Assembly: GCA_027322565.1 (NCBI GenBank) | Contig: DAHVRG010000277.1 | Location: 1-6,123 of the forward strand | Direction: 5' to 3' | DNA length: 6,123 bases | Origin: Georgenia sp. | Lineage (GTDB): Bacteria; Actinomycetota; Actinomycetes; Actinomycetales; Actinomycetaceae | Part shown: piece after piece, positions 1 through 5,857 of the stretch | Position numbering within the stretch: the first letter of the stretch is position 1 | Layout of the letters: each line of letters starts with the position of its first letter | Notes under the pieces: model-generated | Databases searched by the model: none | Seen by the model: only the letters and a program-made list of their open reading frames with translations | Told to the model about the DNA's origin: nothing | Translations under genes and position numbers: made by a program

Positions 1-2745
1 GGGATCTACCGGGTACGGCGGACACCCGCCTACGAGCGGCCCAAGCTCCGCGGGGAGGGGACGAGGCGGCAGCACGCGACCGCCCGGCTGTGGCGGCTCG
101 GGTCCGTGACGGACGAAGTCGGGGAGCCCCTCGCCACCACCACCCAGGAGGTCGGCACCGAGGTCCGCCGGATCGTGCGGCTGGACCGGGCCCAGTTCAG
201 CCAGACCGTCGTCCTGCCCCAGGGCCGGTTCTCGACCTTCCTGCGGGCCAAGCCGGACGAGCGTGCCCAGGTGCTCCGCGACGTCTTCGGCACAGAGCTC
301 TACCAGCGGTTCCAGGACGAGCTCACCGAGCTGGCCCGGCAGGCCAGGCGCGACGTCGCCGCCGCCCGGCAGGAGGTCACCACCGCGGCGGCCACGTTCA
401 CCTCCCTGCTCGCCGAGGACGACGCCGCCGCCCCCACTCTCACCGCCGCCGCCGAGGAGCTCGACACCGCGGTGCTCGAGGAGACCACCGCTGCGGTCCT
501 GGCCGGAGCCGAGGCCGAGCTCGCTGCCGCGGAGGATCGGCGGGCTCGGGCCCAGGCCGCCGAGCGCGCCGCCCAGGAGGCGCTCGATGCGGAGCGCGAC
601 CTCGAGCAGCGCGTCACTCGCCGCCGGGTCCTGCTCGCGGAGCGGGCGGCGCTGGCCGAGCGGGCGCCGGCCGTCGCGGCGCTGCGCGACCAGCTCGCCG
701 CCGCCCGACGCGCAGCCGTCGCCGCCGGTGCCCTCCGCGCGCACGAGCAGGCAGTGACGGCCCAGATGGACGCCGAGCGCGGCGTGGACGCGGCGTGCGC
801 GGCGGCCGCGGACGGTCCGGACGCCGACCTCACCGAGCTCGCGCTCCCGACCGTCCGGGAGGTCGTCGCCGGCCTCACCGGTGAGCTTGGCGGTCTCACC
901 GAGCTCGTCGCGCTCGAGGCCGGCCTGGCGGAGCGGGCGCAGGCGCTGGAGCGGGAGGACACCACACTGGCGGAGCGGCGCACCGCGCTCGCCGAGGCGC
1001 GATCCGGGCTCGCTGCCCGGCCCGAACGGCGCGAGCGGCTCTCCACCGCGCTCGAGCGCATCCAGCGCGAGGCGCTCAGCGTCCCGGCGGCCGAGGCGCG
1101 GGTGGCCACCTGCCGGGGTGTGCGCGAGGCGGCGGTCCGGGTCGAGCAGCTCACCGCCGAGCGCGACGGCGCGGAGCGGGCAGTGCAGGCCGCACGGGAC
1201 GCGGCGCTGGCTGCCGCCGACGCGGAGCACACCGTGCGCGGCCGGTGGATACGTGGGATGGCAGGAAGCCTCGCTGCCGAGCTCCGCCCCGGTGATCCGT
1301 GCGCCGTCTGCGGCGGCACCGAGCACCCGGCCCCCGCCGCGCTGTCCCCGGAGCATGCCACCGTGGAGGAGGTGGAGGCGGCGGCCGACCGGCGGCAGCG
1401 CGCCGAGGCCGCCCTCGCCGCCGCGCGGGAGGAGCAGGCCCAGGTCGAGGCCCGCCTGCGCGCGGCCGTGGAGGTAGCCGGCGGCACCGGTCTGGCAGAT
1501 GCCACGGCCGCGCTCGCCGCAGCCGAGCAGGACCTCGCGGACGCCCGCGAGGCCGTCCGCCTGGCCGAGCTGCGGCGCACCGAGCTCGCCGCGTTCGACG
1601 CCGAGACCGAGCGGCTCCGCGACGAGGTCGGCGCCGAGGAGAACGCCCTCGCCGTCGCCGACGAGCACCTGCGGGGCATCCGCGCGTCGCTCGTCGCCGA
1701 CCGGGAGGTTTGTCGCCGTGCCGCCGGCGACGCGCCGTCCGTGCGCGACCGGGTCCACCGGCTCGAGACCCGGCTGGAGCTGGCGCAGCGGATCGTGCGG
1801 GCCCGTGAGGCGCAGGACGAGGCACGTCGCCGCCACCGCGAGACCGAGGCGGCGCTCGCCCTTGCGCTGGAGGAGACCGGCTTCGCCGACGCCGACGCCG
1901 CCGCTGCCGCCCAGCTGCCCGCCGCCCGGGTGCACGGACTCGAGAGCGAGATCGCCGCCTACGACGCCGACGCCGCACACGTCCATGCCGCACTCGCCGA
2001 GCCTGCGCTCGCCTCGCTCACCGGCGAAGAGGAGCCGGCCGTGGCCGAGGCCGTCGACGTCCACACCGCGCGTCACGCGGACCTCATCGCCGCGACGGAG
2101 GACGCCGGACGCGTCGCCGACACCCTCGGGCGGCTCCGGCGGTGCCGTAGCGCACTCCTCGAGGTCCTGCGCCGCCACCGCGAGGTGACCGAGCGTGCCG
2201 CACCGGTGCTCCGTATGGGTGAGCTCGCCGCCGCCGGCGAAGGGAACGCACGGGCTACCACGCTGTCGACCTACGTCCTGCTCCGTCGCTTCGAGGACGT
2301 CGTCGCCGCCGCGAACGAGCGCCTGAGCGTGATGTCGGACGGCCGGTACTCGCTGCACCGCATCGACGAGCGGGAGGGACGCTCCAGGAAGGCCGGACTC
2401 GGCCTCGCGGTCCACGACCACGTCACCGAACGCGCGCGCGACCCGCACACGCTCTCGGGCGGTGAGACCTTCTACGTGTCACTGTGCCTGGCGCTCGGGC
2501 TCGCGGACGTCGTCACGAGCGAGGCGGGCGGCATCTCGCTCGACACCCTATTCGTCGACGAGGGCTTCGGCTCGCTGGACCCGCACACCCTCGACGGCGT
2601 GCTCGGCGAGCTGGGACGTCTCCAGGCGGGGGGCCGGGCCGTCGGTATCGTGAGCCACGTGAGTGAGCTCAAGGACCGGGTCGCCGACCGTATCGAGGTG
2701 CGCCGGCTCCCGTCCGGGGTGTCGACGCTCACCGTACGGGCGTAA
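1..2745 (+). CDS. sbcC: Exonuclease subunit SbcC (Rad50/SMC-like ATPase), 5'-truncated by the window edge
   Basis: The reading frame is open from base 1 and ends at TAA 2743-2745, giving 914 residues. About 100 N-terminal residues, including Walker A, lie off the left edge. With SbcD, SbcC forms an ATP-dependent nuclease that opens hairpins and processes blocked DNA ends. Visible parts in order (window codon numbers): the YERPK-type segment near 12-16; the Q-loop region with QFSQTVVLPQGRF near 60; a long Ala/Glu/Arg-rich coiled coil from about 100; the zinc hook CAVC at 434-437; the returning coiled coil to about 740; signature LSGGE at 818-822; Walker B ending D853-E854; the D-loop SLD at 858-860; and the H-loop histidine 886 in SHVSEL. 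All ATPase elements in the window look intact. A GTG at 106 lies inside the conserved N-terminal lobe and is not the real start. sbcD is probably just upstream, which is inference. The gene converges on the minus-strand operon. Confidence 0.96.
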   Translation, partial: GIYRVRRTPAYERPKLRGEGTRRQHATARLWRLGSVTDEVGEPLATTTQEVGTEVRRIVRLDRAQFSQTVVLPQGRFSTFLRAKPDERAQVLRDVFGTELYQRFQDELTELARQARRDVAAARQEVTTAAATFTSLLAEDDAAAPTLTAAAEELDTAVLEETTAAVLAGAEAELAAAEDRRARAQAAERAAQEALDAERDLEQRVTRRRVLLAERAALAERAPAVAALRDQLAAARRAAVAAGALRAHEQAVTAQMDAERGVDAACAAAADGPDADLTELALPTVREVVAGLTGELGGLTELVALEAGLAERAQALEREDTTLAERRTALAEARSGLAARPERRERLSTALERIQREALSVPAAEARVATCRGVREAAVRVEQLTAERDGAERAVQAARDAALAAADAEHTVRGRWIRGMAGSLAAELRPGDPCAVCGGTEHPAPAALSPEHATVEEVEAAADRRQRAEAALAAAREEQAQVEARLRAAVEVAGGTGLADATAALAAAEQDLADAREAVRLAELRRTELAAFDAETERLRDEVGAEENALAVADEHLRGIRASLVADREVCRRAAGDAPSVRDRVHRLETRLELAQRIVRAREAQDEARRRHRETEAALALALEETGFADADAAAAAQLPAARVHGLESEIAAYDADAAHVHAALAEPALASLTGEEEPAVAEAVDVHTARHADLIAATEDAGRVADTLGRLRRCRSALLEVLRRHREVTERAAPVLRMGELAAAGEGNARATTLSTYVLLRRFEDVVAAANERLSVMSDGRYSLHRIDEREGRSRKAGLGLAVHDHVTERARDPHTLSGGETFYVSLCLALGLADVVTSEAGGISLDTLFVDEGFGSLDPHTLDGVLGELGRLQAGGRAVGIVSHVSELKDRVADRIEVRRLPSGVSTLTVRA

Positions 2746-2747
2746 CC

Positions 2748-2761
2748 GGCCCTCGCGGGCC
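2748..2761. terminator. Small GC hairpin between convergent genes
   Basis: GGCCC and GGGCC form a perfect 5-bp stem around a TCGC loop, starting 3 bases after the sbcC stop. An alternative outer pairing joins CCGGC (2746-2750) with GCCGG (2772-2776). It sits in the 32-base gap between two converging genes, where a bidirectional terminator would be expected. No T-run follows on either strand, so intrinsic termination is not shown, and short GC stems are common by chance in this composition. Confidence 0.3.
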
Positions 2762-2777
2762 TACGGCCCCTGCCGGC

Positions 2778-3260
2778 TCAGCCCCGCAGCTCGCGGGCGA
2801 GCACCTCCCGCTCGACGATGTCGTGCCACAGGAGATCGTGCTCGGCGGCTCGGTCGAGGGCCTCGTCGTCGGCCATCGCGGCGGCGACGTCCTCGACCGC
2901 CTCCTCCTCGTCCACGTGGATGCTCGCGACGTCCCGCCACGGCACGGTGGTCCGGACGTCGACCGCGCTGGGGAGCTGGTCGTCGCCCGGCTGCCACGGA
3001 CGCGGCCGGTCGGGGACGACGACGGCGGACTCCGCGACGTCGGCAGCGATGACCACCCGTCGGGGTGCAGCGGAGGAGGATGCGCGCAGGTGGACGATGC
3101 TCTCGTCGGCGGCTGCCAACATGGCGCTCGCCTCGAGCCCCTCGTCGTCCTCGTCGGGCAGCGCACGGCGCAGCTCGGCGGTCACCGCGTGCCCCCAGCG
3201 CGGCGGCACGCCGTCCGGTCGCCTGAGGTCGGCGTTCGTGGCCGGCAGGTAGATCCGCAT
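2778..3260 (-). CDS. DUF6912-like small acidic protein of unknown function
   Basis: The gene encodes 160 residues, starting MRIYLPAT, and the stop (TGA on the minus strand) is at 2780-2778. The opening MR[VI]YLPAT, the central RRVVIAADV strand and the ending HDLLWHDI resemble the uncharacterised actinobacterial family I recall as DUF6912. No catalytic motif, signal peptide or membrane segment is visible. An acidic stretch lies near residues 117-137. ATG 3260 is chosen because the family starts there and GAGGA (3276-3272) lies 11 bases upstream. A GTG at 3278 would add six residues and overlap the ATPase stop by 4 bases, but has no ribosome-binding site of its own. It is the last gene of the SAF/ATPase operon and probably co-translated with it. 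Function is unknown; the family assignment is from memory of its ends and length. Confidence 0.85.
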   Translation of the reverse strand: MRIYLPATNADLRRPDGVPPRWGHAVTAELRRALPDEDDEGLEASAMLAAADESIVHLRASSSAAPRRVVIAADVAESAVVVPDRPRPWQPGDDQLPSAVDVRTTVPWRDVASIHVDEEEAVEDVAAAMADDEALDRAAEHDLLWHDIVEREVLARELRG

Positions 3261-3271
3261 GGGCGCATTGT

Positions 3272-3276
3272 TCCTC
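3272..3276 (-). promoter_or_regulatory. Ribosome-binding site deciding the DUF6912 start
   Basis: On the minus strand GAGGA ends 11 bases before ATG 3260. It supports that start over GTG 3278, which overlaps this motif and has no purine-rich sequence ahead of it. The spacing is slightly long. Confidence 0.5.
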
Positions 3277-4624
3277 ACGGGTCGGCGATAACCGGTGATC
3301 CCGCGCCGGACGTCCTCACGCGGGTTCTCGGGTGTTCGGTCCGGCGGCGCCGGTCGCCTTGCCCGCGCCTACCGCCTCGGCCACGTCGCTCGCCTCGTCC
3401 GCGTCGGTCACCGGTCGGTCCGGCCAACCGGTCAGCGAGCTCCCGCAGCGGGACCCGCGCACGGCTGCCTGGCGCGACCTCCGCGAGCACCGCGCCCCGC
3501 AGCACTGCACGGTCGTGGGCGGCACGGTCGTCCGGGACAAGCAGCGGGTCGTTCACCCCGGCGAAACGGGCGAGGGACTCGACGACCGCCTGCTCCGGGT
3601 TTGCGCCGGCGGCCGATGCCCGCACGCGGTTCACGACGACGACTCGTCGGGCGTGCGGTGCGCACACGCCCGCTTCGGTGATCTCCTGCAGCGCGACGAC
3701 GAGGCGGTGCATCCCCACCGGCTCGCCCGCCCCGACCACGACGACCACGTCTGCCGCAGCGAGAGCCGACAGCGTGGCCTGGTGACGCCGGGGCGCGGTC
3801 CCGGGGAATGACCCGTCGCGGGCTCCGTCGATCCCAGCGGCGACGTCGACGACGGTCCAGTGCGCGACGTTCCGGGCGGTCTCCCAGACGACGTCGAGGG
3901 ACGCCGCGGGCAGCTCACGCCAGCGGTCGGCGCGCGTGAGGCCGGTGAGCAGCCGCGGGCCTCTCGCCAGACGTCGGGTGAGTGTCCGCAGTGCATCGTC
4001 GTCGAGCCGGCCGTCCCCGGCGAGCCTGGCCGCCGCAGCGATCCCGGCGGTCTCGTCGAGGACGCCGAGGAGTTGGGTGACGCTCGGCGCCTCGGTGTCC
4101 GCGTCGATCAGCAGCGCCTGGCCGTGGGCGGAGAGCTCGTGGGCGAGGTTGGCCGCCACCGTCGTCCGGCCGGGCGCGCCACGCGGCCCCCACACCACGG
4201 CGATCCGGCCCTGCTCGGCTGCGACGGGGTTCTCCGGGGCCTCGGGGCGAGCCGGTGCCGGCTCGGGCGCGGGATCGGCACGTGCCAGCTGCGTCACTGC
4301 TCGGGCCCACGCCTCGGGTCCGGACTCGGCGGTGACGACGATTGTGGCGCCCAGTGCCCGGCACCGCGGGAGGTCGTCCGCGGCGGCGATGAGGACGGTC
4401 CGGAGCCCGGCGCCGGCGAGCCTGCCGAGCACCGGTCGGTCGACGCCCGGTAGGTCGGCGGAGAGCACGGCCAGCGACCCGAGACCCGCGAGCCCGGCCG
4501 CCATGACCTCGGGGACGTCGGCGCAGCGACGTACCACCCGTAGGCCGGTTCCCTGGGCGTCGACGAGAGCGACCAGCTCCGCCTCCTGCGGGTGGGTCAC
4601 CGCGAGGAGCACCCCCGTGGTCAT
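3275..4624 (-). CDS. CpaE/MinD-like P-loop ATPase with probable 3' frameshift
   Basis: This reads as 449 residues. Residues 1-115 resemble the receiver-like N-terminal domain of CpaE proteins. A Pro/Ala/Glu linker (about 117-137) follows, then a SIMIBI/MinD-type ATPase domain. Its P-loop is GPRGAPGRTT (146-155), the switch I aspartates lie in LLIDADTEAP (171-180), and a Walker B-like WTVVDVAAG has Asp260. VVVVNRV (328-334) is the expected late strand. Both lysines of the usual deviant Walker A (KGGxGKT) are arginine here (R148, R153). CpaE proteins position Flp/Tad pilus machinery or act as ParA-like switches; the role here is inferred. The ATG at 4624 overlaps the SAF gene stop (ATGA), and its own ribosome-binding site is weak, so coupling is likely. 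After about residue 401 the frame turns into Arg/Gly-rich low complexity. The +1 frame, ending at TGA 3318-3316, has far better third-position GC, so the true end is probably 3316. Confidence 0.88.
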   Translation of the reverse strand: MTTGVLLAVTHPQEAELVALVDAQGTGLRVVRRCADVPEVMAAGLAGLGSLAVLSADLPGVDRPVLGRLAGAGLRTVLIAAADDLPRCRALGATIVVTAESGPEAWARAVTQLARADPAPEPAPARPEAPENPVAAEQGRIAVVWGPRGAPGRTTVAANLAHELSAHGQALLIDADTEAPSVTQLLGVLDETAGIAAAARLAGDGRLDDDALRTLTRRLARGPRLLTGLTRADRWRELPAASLDVVWETARNVAHWTVVDVAAGIDGARDGSFPGTAPRRHQATLSALAAADVVVVVGAGEPVGMHRLVVALQEITEAGVCAPHARRVVVVNRVRASAAGANPEQAVVESLARFAGVNDPLLVPDDRAAHDRAVLRGAVLAEVAPGSRARVPLRELADRLAGPTGDRRGRGERRGRGGRRGQGDRRRRTEHPRTRVRTSGAGSPVIADP

Positions 4625-5271
4625 GGTGCACCGCCCGGGACCGGGACGACGACGATCTCGCCCTCACCCGACAGCGCCGCCAGTACGGTGGGCAGCTCGG
4701 CCTGCGGGACGAGGACCTGGACGGCCGATCCGCCTGCGGCCGCGAAGAGGGACTCGCCCTCGAGCAGGTCCGCGACGACCAGCTGCTCGGCGAGGAGCCG
4801 GGGCGCGTCGAGGTCTGCGTCGGCGGCCTGCCCCGGACGCAGGGTCGCGGTGAGCCAGAGGTCGACGAGTGCCCCCTTCGCCACGCCGTTCGGCACACTG
4901 CCGGGCAGGGGGACGACGACAGGGCGGAGCGCCACGTCGGTGGCGCTGGCGATGGCTGCGGCGGGAACCAGCTCACCGGCTCCGACCACCCGGATGACGA
5001 CGGCGTCGTCCGGGACCGAGCTTGCCGCGGGAAGGTAGGTGTCAGTGATCTCGCCGTCTGGCCGTACCGGGTGGCTGACCAGCTGTGCATCCTCGAGGCG
5101 GTCACCGGGAGTCAGGGCTCCGACGGTCATGAGGACGTCGACGGTCTCATCCGCGCGGGCCACCGCCCAGCTGCCCAGCGCGACGGAGGCGGCGACGAGC
5201 AGGACGCCCACACCCAGCCGGGGGTCCCGCCAGCTGGGGCGCCGCAGCCGTTGCGCGTCGTCGTCGCTCAT
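4621..5271 (-). CDS. SAF-domain, CpaB-like single-pass membrane protein
   Basis: The gene encodes 216 residues. A charged N-terminus (1-18, with RLRRPSWRDPR) precedes one hydrophobic helix (about 19-39), so the N-terminus is probably cytoplasmic and the rest outside the membrane. A SAF domain follows (about 43-110): DVLMTVGALTPGDRLEDAQL, then a YLPA segment, then GAGELVPAAAI, the usual two-part SAF signature. The remainder (about 113-213) is beta-rich, including a VVVPLPGSVPNGVAKGALVD segment like the RcpC/CpaB C-terminal part. CpaB proteins are accessory factors of Flp/Tad pilus secretion; many actinobacterial SAF proteins of this length are uncharacterised. ATG 5271 is chosen because GGAGG (5284-5280) is 8 bases upstream; ATGs at 5340 and 5301 would add a poor Arg/Gly-rich extension. 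It is the first gene of the operon and its stop overlaps the ATPase start by 4 bases. Confidence 0.9.
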   Translation of the reverse strand: MSDDDAQRLRRPSWRDPRLGVGVLLVAASVALGSWAVARADETVDVLMTVGALTPGDRLEDAQLVSHPVRPDGEITDTYLPAASSVPDDAVVIRVVGAGELVPAAAIASATDVALRPVVVPLPGSVPNGVAKGALVDLWLTATLRPGQAADADLDAPRLLAEQLVVADLLEGESLFAAAGGSAVQVLVPQAELPTVLAALSGEGEIVVVPVPGGAP

Positions 5272-5279
5272 CGCACTCC

Positions 5280-5284
5280 CCTCC
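5280..5284 (-). promoter_or_regulatory. Strong ribosome-binding site of the SAF gene
   Basis: GGAGG on the minus strand, within the longer purine run GGAGGGGAG, is 8 bases before ATG 5271. It fixes this start over the two in-frame ATGs upstream, and is the only strong Shine-Dalgarno sequence in the operon. This fits translation of the ATPase by coupling. Confidence 0.7.
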
Positions 5285-5332
5285 GCGTGCTTGCCGCCCA
5301 TGGTGCCCGGTCCGCGGTCCACGCGGGGCGCT

Positions 5333-5370
5333 TTCTCCACAGCTGTTGCGCGAGGGACGGTTGTGCACAG
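5333..5370 (+). repeat. Two DnaA-box-like direct repeats 28 bp apart
   Basis: TTCTCCACAG (5333-5342) and TTGTGCACAG (5361-5370) match at 8 of 10 positions. Each differs by one base from the high-GC actinobacterial DnaA box TTGTCCACA over its first nine bases. The second contains the perfect palindrome TGTGCACA (5362-5369). They lie between the two divergent starts. Whether DnaA, the HTH protein or nothing binds is not shown. Confidence 0.4.
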
Positions 5371-5409
5371 GGCCGCCCGGGAGCTTTACCCCGGTGAGAC
5401 ACTGAGGGC

Positions 5410-5625
5410 ATGGCTCGCTTCCTCACTCTTGCGGACGTCGCCGAGGAGCTGTCGATCTCCGTCGCGCAGGCGCGGTCGCTCGTGCGGTCGGGAGACCTTC
5501 CCGCCATCCAGGTCGGGGGTCGAGGTATGTGGCGGATCGAAGCCGTCGTCCTCGAGGAGTACATCCAGCGGCAGTACGCCCGTACCCGAGCCGCCCTGGC
5601 GGGCGAGCGGGAACCCACCGACTGA
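5410..5625 (+). CDS. Excisionase/MerR-like helix-turn-helix protein
   Basis: The gene encodes 71 residues, mostly one small winged helix-turn-helix domain of the helix-turn-helix 17 / excisionase type. TLADVAEELSIS (6-17) forms the first helices, VAQARSLVRSGDLPAIQVG (18-36) the recognition helix and wing start, and MWRIEAVVLEEYIQRQY (40-56) the closing strand and helix. A short charged tail ends in EPTD. This size fits free-standing actinobacterial regulators such as the BldC type, though identity with BldC is not claimed. The start agrees with the family pattern M-x-RFLTLADVAE. The ribosome-binding site is poor: GAGGG (5404-5408) is only one base from the ATG, and GGTGAG (5393-5398) is 11 bases away, so translation may be weak or leaderless. 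It is divergent from the SAF operon and is a candidate regulator of it. No integrase or prophage gene is visible, so a true excisionase role is unlikely. Confidence 0.88.
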   Translation: MARFLTLADVAEELSISVAQARSLVRSGDLPAIQVGGRGMWRIEAVVLEEYIQRQYARTRAALAGEREPTD

Positions 5626-5671
5626 CGTCGCCGCGGGAGACTGCACGGATACCCGCCATCCGCGTGCGTAA

Positions 5672-5745
5672 GGCGTGTGGTCGCGTGGCCCGCGGAGCGA
5701 GTCCCGCGACCTGGCGGGTGGGCTCCTGCTTCTCCCCCACACGCC
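5672..5745. repeat. 9-bp inverted repeat enclosing further inverted repeats
   Basis: GGCGTGTGG (5672-5680) and CCACACGCC (5737-5745) are perfectly complementary. Inside, GGTCGCG (5679-5685) pairs perfectly with CGCGACC (5705-5711), sharing two bases with the outer arm. ACCCGCCA (5651-5658), left of the outer arm, is complementary to TGGCGGGT (5712-5719) inside it, an arrangement that could form a pseudoknot or alternative folds. It lies 46 bases after the HTH stop. There is no T-run, so it is not a classical terminator. It could be a structured RNA, a Rho-independent-like stop or chance in GC-rich DNA. Confidence 0.45.
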
Positions 5746-5843
5746 GATACCGGCGGCTCGCGTCGCGGGCTGCTCGGTGGGCGCACGTGGCGTCGATCGC
5801 TCAGTCGGTGATCCGTCACGGCAGTCCGGCCGCGGCACCGCCC

Positions 5844-5857
5844 CGGCGCCGGCGCCG
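5844..5857. repeat. 14-bp perfect GC-only palindrome
   Basis: CGGCGCCGGCGCCG reads the same on both strands. It lies in the gene-poor stretch right of the HTH gene. It consists only of G and C, so chance or simple-sequence origin is quite possible, and no function is proposed. Confidence 0.3.

Larger units (their letters stand above)
5272..5409. promoter_or_regulatory. Divergent promoter region between the SAF operon and the HTH gene
   Basis: These 138 bases separate two divergent starts and must hold both promoters unless transcription comes from outside. No convincing -35/-10 pair was found on either strand: TTGTGC at 5361 followed by CTTTACC near 5384 is a poor match, and on the minus strand TAAAGC near 5389-5384 is the only AT-rich hexamer. 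The region contains two related 10-mers ending CACAG, listed separately. The HTH protein is a reasonable candidate to bind here, by analogy with divergent autoregulators. Confidence 0.55.

Noticed and set aside
90..884. Plus-strand open frame overlapping the start of the sbcC portion
   Set aside because: The product is a Pro/Gly/Arg-rich string with no domain, wholly within sbcC in another frame.
300..1679. Long open frame on the minus strand across the sbcC coiled coil
   Set aside because: It is antisense to a secure gene, its product is Ser/Ala/Arg low complexity, and it follows from GC-rich codons of the Ala/Glu/Arg coiled coil having no stops on the other strand.
2823..3785. Plus-strand open frame across the DUF6912 and ATPase genes
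   Set aside because: It is antisense to two genes with recognisable families and overlapping operon structure, and its product has no domain-like composition.
5272..5340. Upstream ATG starts (5340, 5301) for the SAF protein
   Set aside because: They add an Arg/Gly-rich extension without a ribosome-binding site, while ATG 5271 has GGAGG 8 bases upstream.
5410..5625. Interpreting the HTH protein as a phage excisionase marking an integrated element
   Set aside because: No integrase, attachment-site repeat or tRNA is visible, and small HTH proteins of this type are common as chromosomal regulators in actinomycetes.
5672..5745. tRNA-like fold on the minus strand: 74 bases closed by GGCGTGT/ACACGCC
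   Set aside because: The length and acceptor-like stem fit, but there is no GTTCRA T-loop, no matching T-stem and no recognisable D-arm or anticodon arm.
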